Source of the DNA: Bacillus sp. FJAT-14578
GTDB taxonomy: Bacteria; Bacillota; Bacilli; Bacillales; Bacillaceae_H
DNA: 64,000 nucleotides
Assembly (NCBI RefSeq): GCF_000504165.1
Contig: NZ_KI632505.1
Coordinates: forward strand, 934,738-998,737
Direction of reading: 5' to 3'
The notes below the pieces were generated by a model that had not been told where the DNA came from, searched no databases, and worked only from the letters and a program-made list of their open reading frames with translations. Positions 62,527 to 64,000 of the stretch are shown one piece after another. How positions within the stretch are numbered: position 1 is the stretch's first letter; each line of letters opens with the position of its first letter. The translations under genes were made by a program, and so were the position numbers.

Positions 62527-63110
62527 TCTGTCCACCTTCTTTCAAACTCTTTTCGTTCACATATCATCAGTAATCCTGTTTTATCAGGCAGCCCGACCTC
62601 TTTGACAGGCTGAAAACCGCACTGTTTGAACACATGAATCATTTTTCCGTTTCGTATATCAGGCTCTGCGATGATTCGTTCCGTTTCTAATACTTGGAAC
62701 TTTTTATGCAAAATGGTCAGCAATAACGGGTATATGAGCCCTTTTCCTAAAAACTCTCTCGGACCGATCAGCAAATGGATGCCCTGATCATAGTCATCAA
62801 ACTCATAATAGTTCCCGATTATATCGCCCTTCACCCAGTACGACTCCCAATAACTCATGGGCATCCCATCGAGTTCACCGATCAAGAGTGTTTGATGGTC
62901 ATCTTGTAAAAATTTCTGTAAATGTGCTGTATACTGTTCCAATGAAATATTTAACTTCCAAAAGGGAATCACATGCTTTTCATGCATCCATAAATGCAGC
63001 CGCTCTAAATCCTCTTCCATGCTCACATGGCGAAACGAAATCGTTTTTTTAATGATGGCATCATGCCGTTCAAACGGATATTGCTGTTCAACAAAAGTTT
63101 TAGACTTCAT
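62505..63110 (-). CDS. N-hydroxyamine acetyltransferase (IucB/RhbD-like GNAT)
   Basis: 201 aa. ATG 63110 overlaps the preceding IucA stop and follows AGGTGAACTGC. Typical siderophore GNAT: ISFRHVSMEEDLERLHLWMHEKHVIPFWKL, ESYWVKGDIIGNYYEFDDYDQGIHLLIGP, and RNGKMIHVFKQCGFQPVKEV. It acetylates the hydroxylamine to a hydroxamate. The end overlaps the monooxygenase start. Confidence 0.88.
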   Translation of the reverse strand: MKSKTFVEQQYPFERHDAIIKKTISFRHVSMEEDLERLHLWMHEKHVIPFWKLNISLEQYTAHLQKFLQDDHQTLLIGELDGMPMSYWESYWVKGDIIGNYYEFDDYDQGIHLLIGPREFLGKGLIYPLLLTILHKKFQVLETERIIAEPDIRNGKMIHVFKQCGFQPVKEVGLPDKTGLLMICERKEFERRWTDWQTNKF

Positions 63111-64000
63111 GCAGTTCACCTGCTGCCACAGCCAGTGGATTCGTAACTTGAACATATACCGATTGAGTTTCGAGGGATCCGACAAGCTCATCCATATCGT
63201 GCACCCGCGTCAGTAAGTTAGCCTTGCATGGAAGCTTTTCTTCATATAATAAAGAATTCAATAGGTTCGTATGGTCACCTAACTGCTTCTTGAAGTCAGC
63301 CAATTCCTCTCTCACCATGGATAGTAATCGGTGTTCATCGATAAGACGATTCACCCCAAATGCATTCACCAAACCGAACAAGTGATTGAAAAAGACATAA
63401 TATCGGAAACGCTCCTCTGCAATCGAATCGGAACATATCGTGTCACTTTTTTCATTTAAGGTCGGAACAAGCTGTTTTAAAGCTTCTGCCTTTGATTCCA
63501 TAAAATAATAGCCTTGATTGTCACGGTAATAAAAAATATCTGGATACCCTTGTTCATCAAGTTGGATGATGGAATTTTGCTGGTGGGCTTCAAGGGCGAT
63601 ACCATATGAAGCATACAGCCAGTACATAGGTCGCAAGCTTACATTTAAATAGCGCGAAAACCATTGTTCGCTTGCCTGTGCAAGTGAAATCTTTTCCCTG
63701 GCTGCTATATCATGGATGATGTTCGCTAAATGGGAAGCTTCTCCTGTAATATGGTCCTGGCAAAGCGCCGCGAGCAATGTCGTCCGTGAATCGTTCCCCT
63801 CTTGAAACGGGTTTTCACGAATCACCACTTCAAATCCCGTTTCTTCTATGTCCAGTTTTAATGTAATATAAGCAGGATCTTCGATAATGCGGAATGACGG
63901 ATGATTTTCTTTTAGCTTTTCGGAAAGCTCACCGTGAAGCAAACGGCTCACTTCTACTCCGCGATCGAGCTCTTTTCGCTTATTGATGCGCAGTGAATTC
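63100..64000 (-). CDS. NIS siderophore synthetase, IucA-type, 5' part outside window
   Basis: 300 codons are open to the window edge, giving the C-terminal half of an IucA/IucC ligase (INKRKELDRGVEVSRLL, FRIIEDPAYITL, LEAHQQNSIIQLDEQGYPDIFYYRDNQGYYF). A GTG at 63951 is not a real start, since homology continues upstream of it. It joins the first hydroxamate arm to citrate. The operon promoter and any earlier genes (for example a diaminobutyrate aminotransferase and decarboxylase) lie beyond 64000. Confidence 0.88.
   Translation of the reverse strand, partial: NSLRINKRKELDRGVEVSRLLHGELSEKLKENHPSFRIIEDPAYITLKLDIEETGFEVVIRENPFQEGNDSRTTLLAALCQDHITGEASHLANIIHDIAAREKISLAQASEQWFSRYLNVSLRPMYWLYASYGIALEAHQQNSIIQLDEQGYPDIFYYRDNQGYYFMESKAEALKQLVPTLNEKSDTICSDSIAEERFRYYVFFNHLFGLVNAFGVNRLIDEHRLLSMVREELADFKKQLGDHTNLLNSLLYEEKLPCKANLLTRVHDMDELVGSLETQSVYVQVTNPLAVAAGELHEV

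Overview
The window reads as chromosomal DNA of an endospore-forming Bacillaceae (Firmicutes). The evidence is moderately low GC, strong AGGAGG-type ribosome binding sites with some GTG and TTG starts, many compact T-tailed terminators, and gene content: a gerK-type germinant receptor operon, a YyaC spore protease homologue, an SleB-like LysM hydrolase, coproporphyrinogen oxidase, SLH-anchored surface proteins and an Iuc-type siderophore operon. No single species can be fixed from the sequence. The region has gone through many small rearrangements and holds several truncated genes.

Layout. 1-2.3 kb: a truncated regulator-like gene, a tRNA-Val fragment and small unknown genes. 2.5-5.1 kb: a PadR regulator and a heterodimeric ABC exporter locus collapsed by a large deletion. 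5.1-7.0 kb: an IsdG-fold monooxygenase facing coproporphyrinogen oxidase. 7.3-11.6 kb: membrane and redox genes (cupredoxin, DsbA-like, DoxX) next to a BlaR/BlaI pair with two clear palindromic operators. 11.6-15.2 kb: a LysR regulator divergent from a bicupin, a DUF1450-like gene and a CynX-type permease. 15.7-19.8 kb: small unknown genes, a sporulenol synthase stub, a DUF2515 protein and a RacA-like HTH protein. 19.9-22.5 kb: an SleB-like hydrolase and an FtsZ outside any dcw cluster, with a 12-residue repeat expansion in its linker.

23.2-30.1 kb: a gerK operon read on the minus strand as small TM ORF - A - B - C - B - C - B remnant, so the B-C pair is duplicated. 30.4-34.3 kb: HPP protein, acyl-CoA thioesterase, SRPBCC, RDD and M48-ankyrin proteins. 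34.6-41.2 kb: two large SLH surface proteins and a TerD-like-domain protein. 41.25-42.05 kb: a non-coding stretch with a tandem family of stem-loop elements whose closing stems differ in sequence yet stay paired, ending in a strong terminator. I consider this the most novel signal. 42.5-45.7 kb: a PadR / DUF1700 / DUF4097 operon and a DUF418 gene sharing an AAGGTACC operator. 46-46.8 kb: a 3' fragment of a group II intron and a truncated GNAT gene. 46.8-54.3 kb: a carboxylate-uptake neighbourhood (two LysR, AbrB-type membrane protein, CitMHS transporter, PrpF isomerase, orphan CitB-type response regulator) plus YyaC. 54.5-58.1 kb: small genes, an HPr-like protein without the His loop, a truncated heme monooxygenase under a Fur box, and an SLH protein under two Fur boxes. 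58.2-64 kb: a NIS siderophore operon (IucA-IucB-IucD-MFS-IucC order) running out of the window.

Themes. Iron and heme genes recur (5.1-7.0, 55.5-64 kb). Regulator-operator pairs can be read directly for BlaI, the second PadR and Fur. Broken genes include the ABC pair, sqhC, hmoA, a gerKB copy, the intron reverse transcriptase, an elaA-like GNAT and one tRNA.
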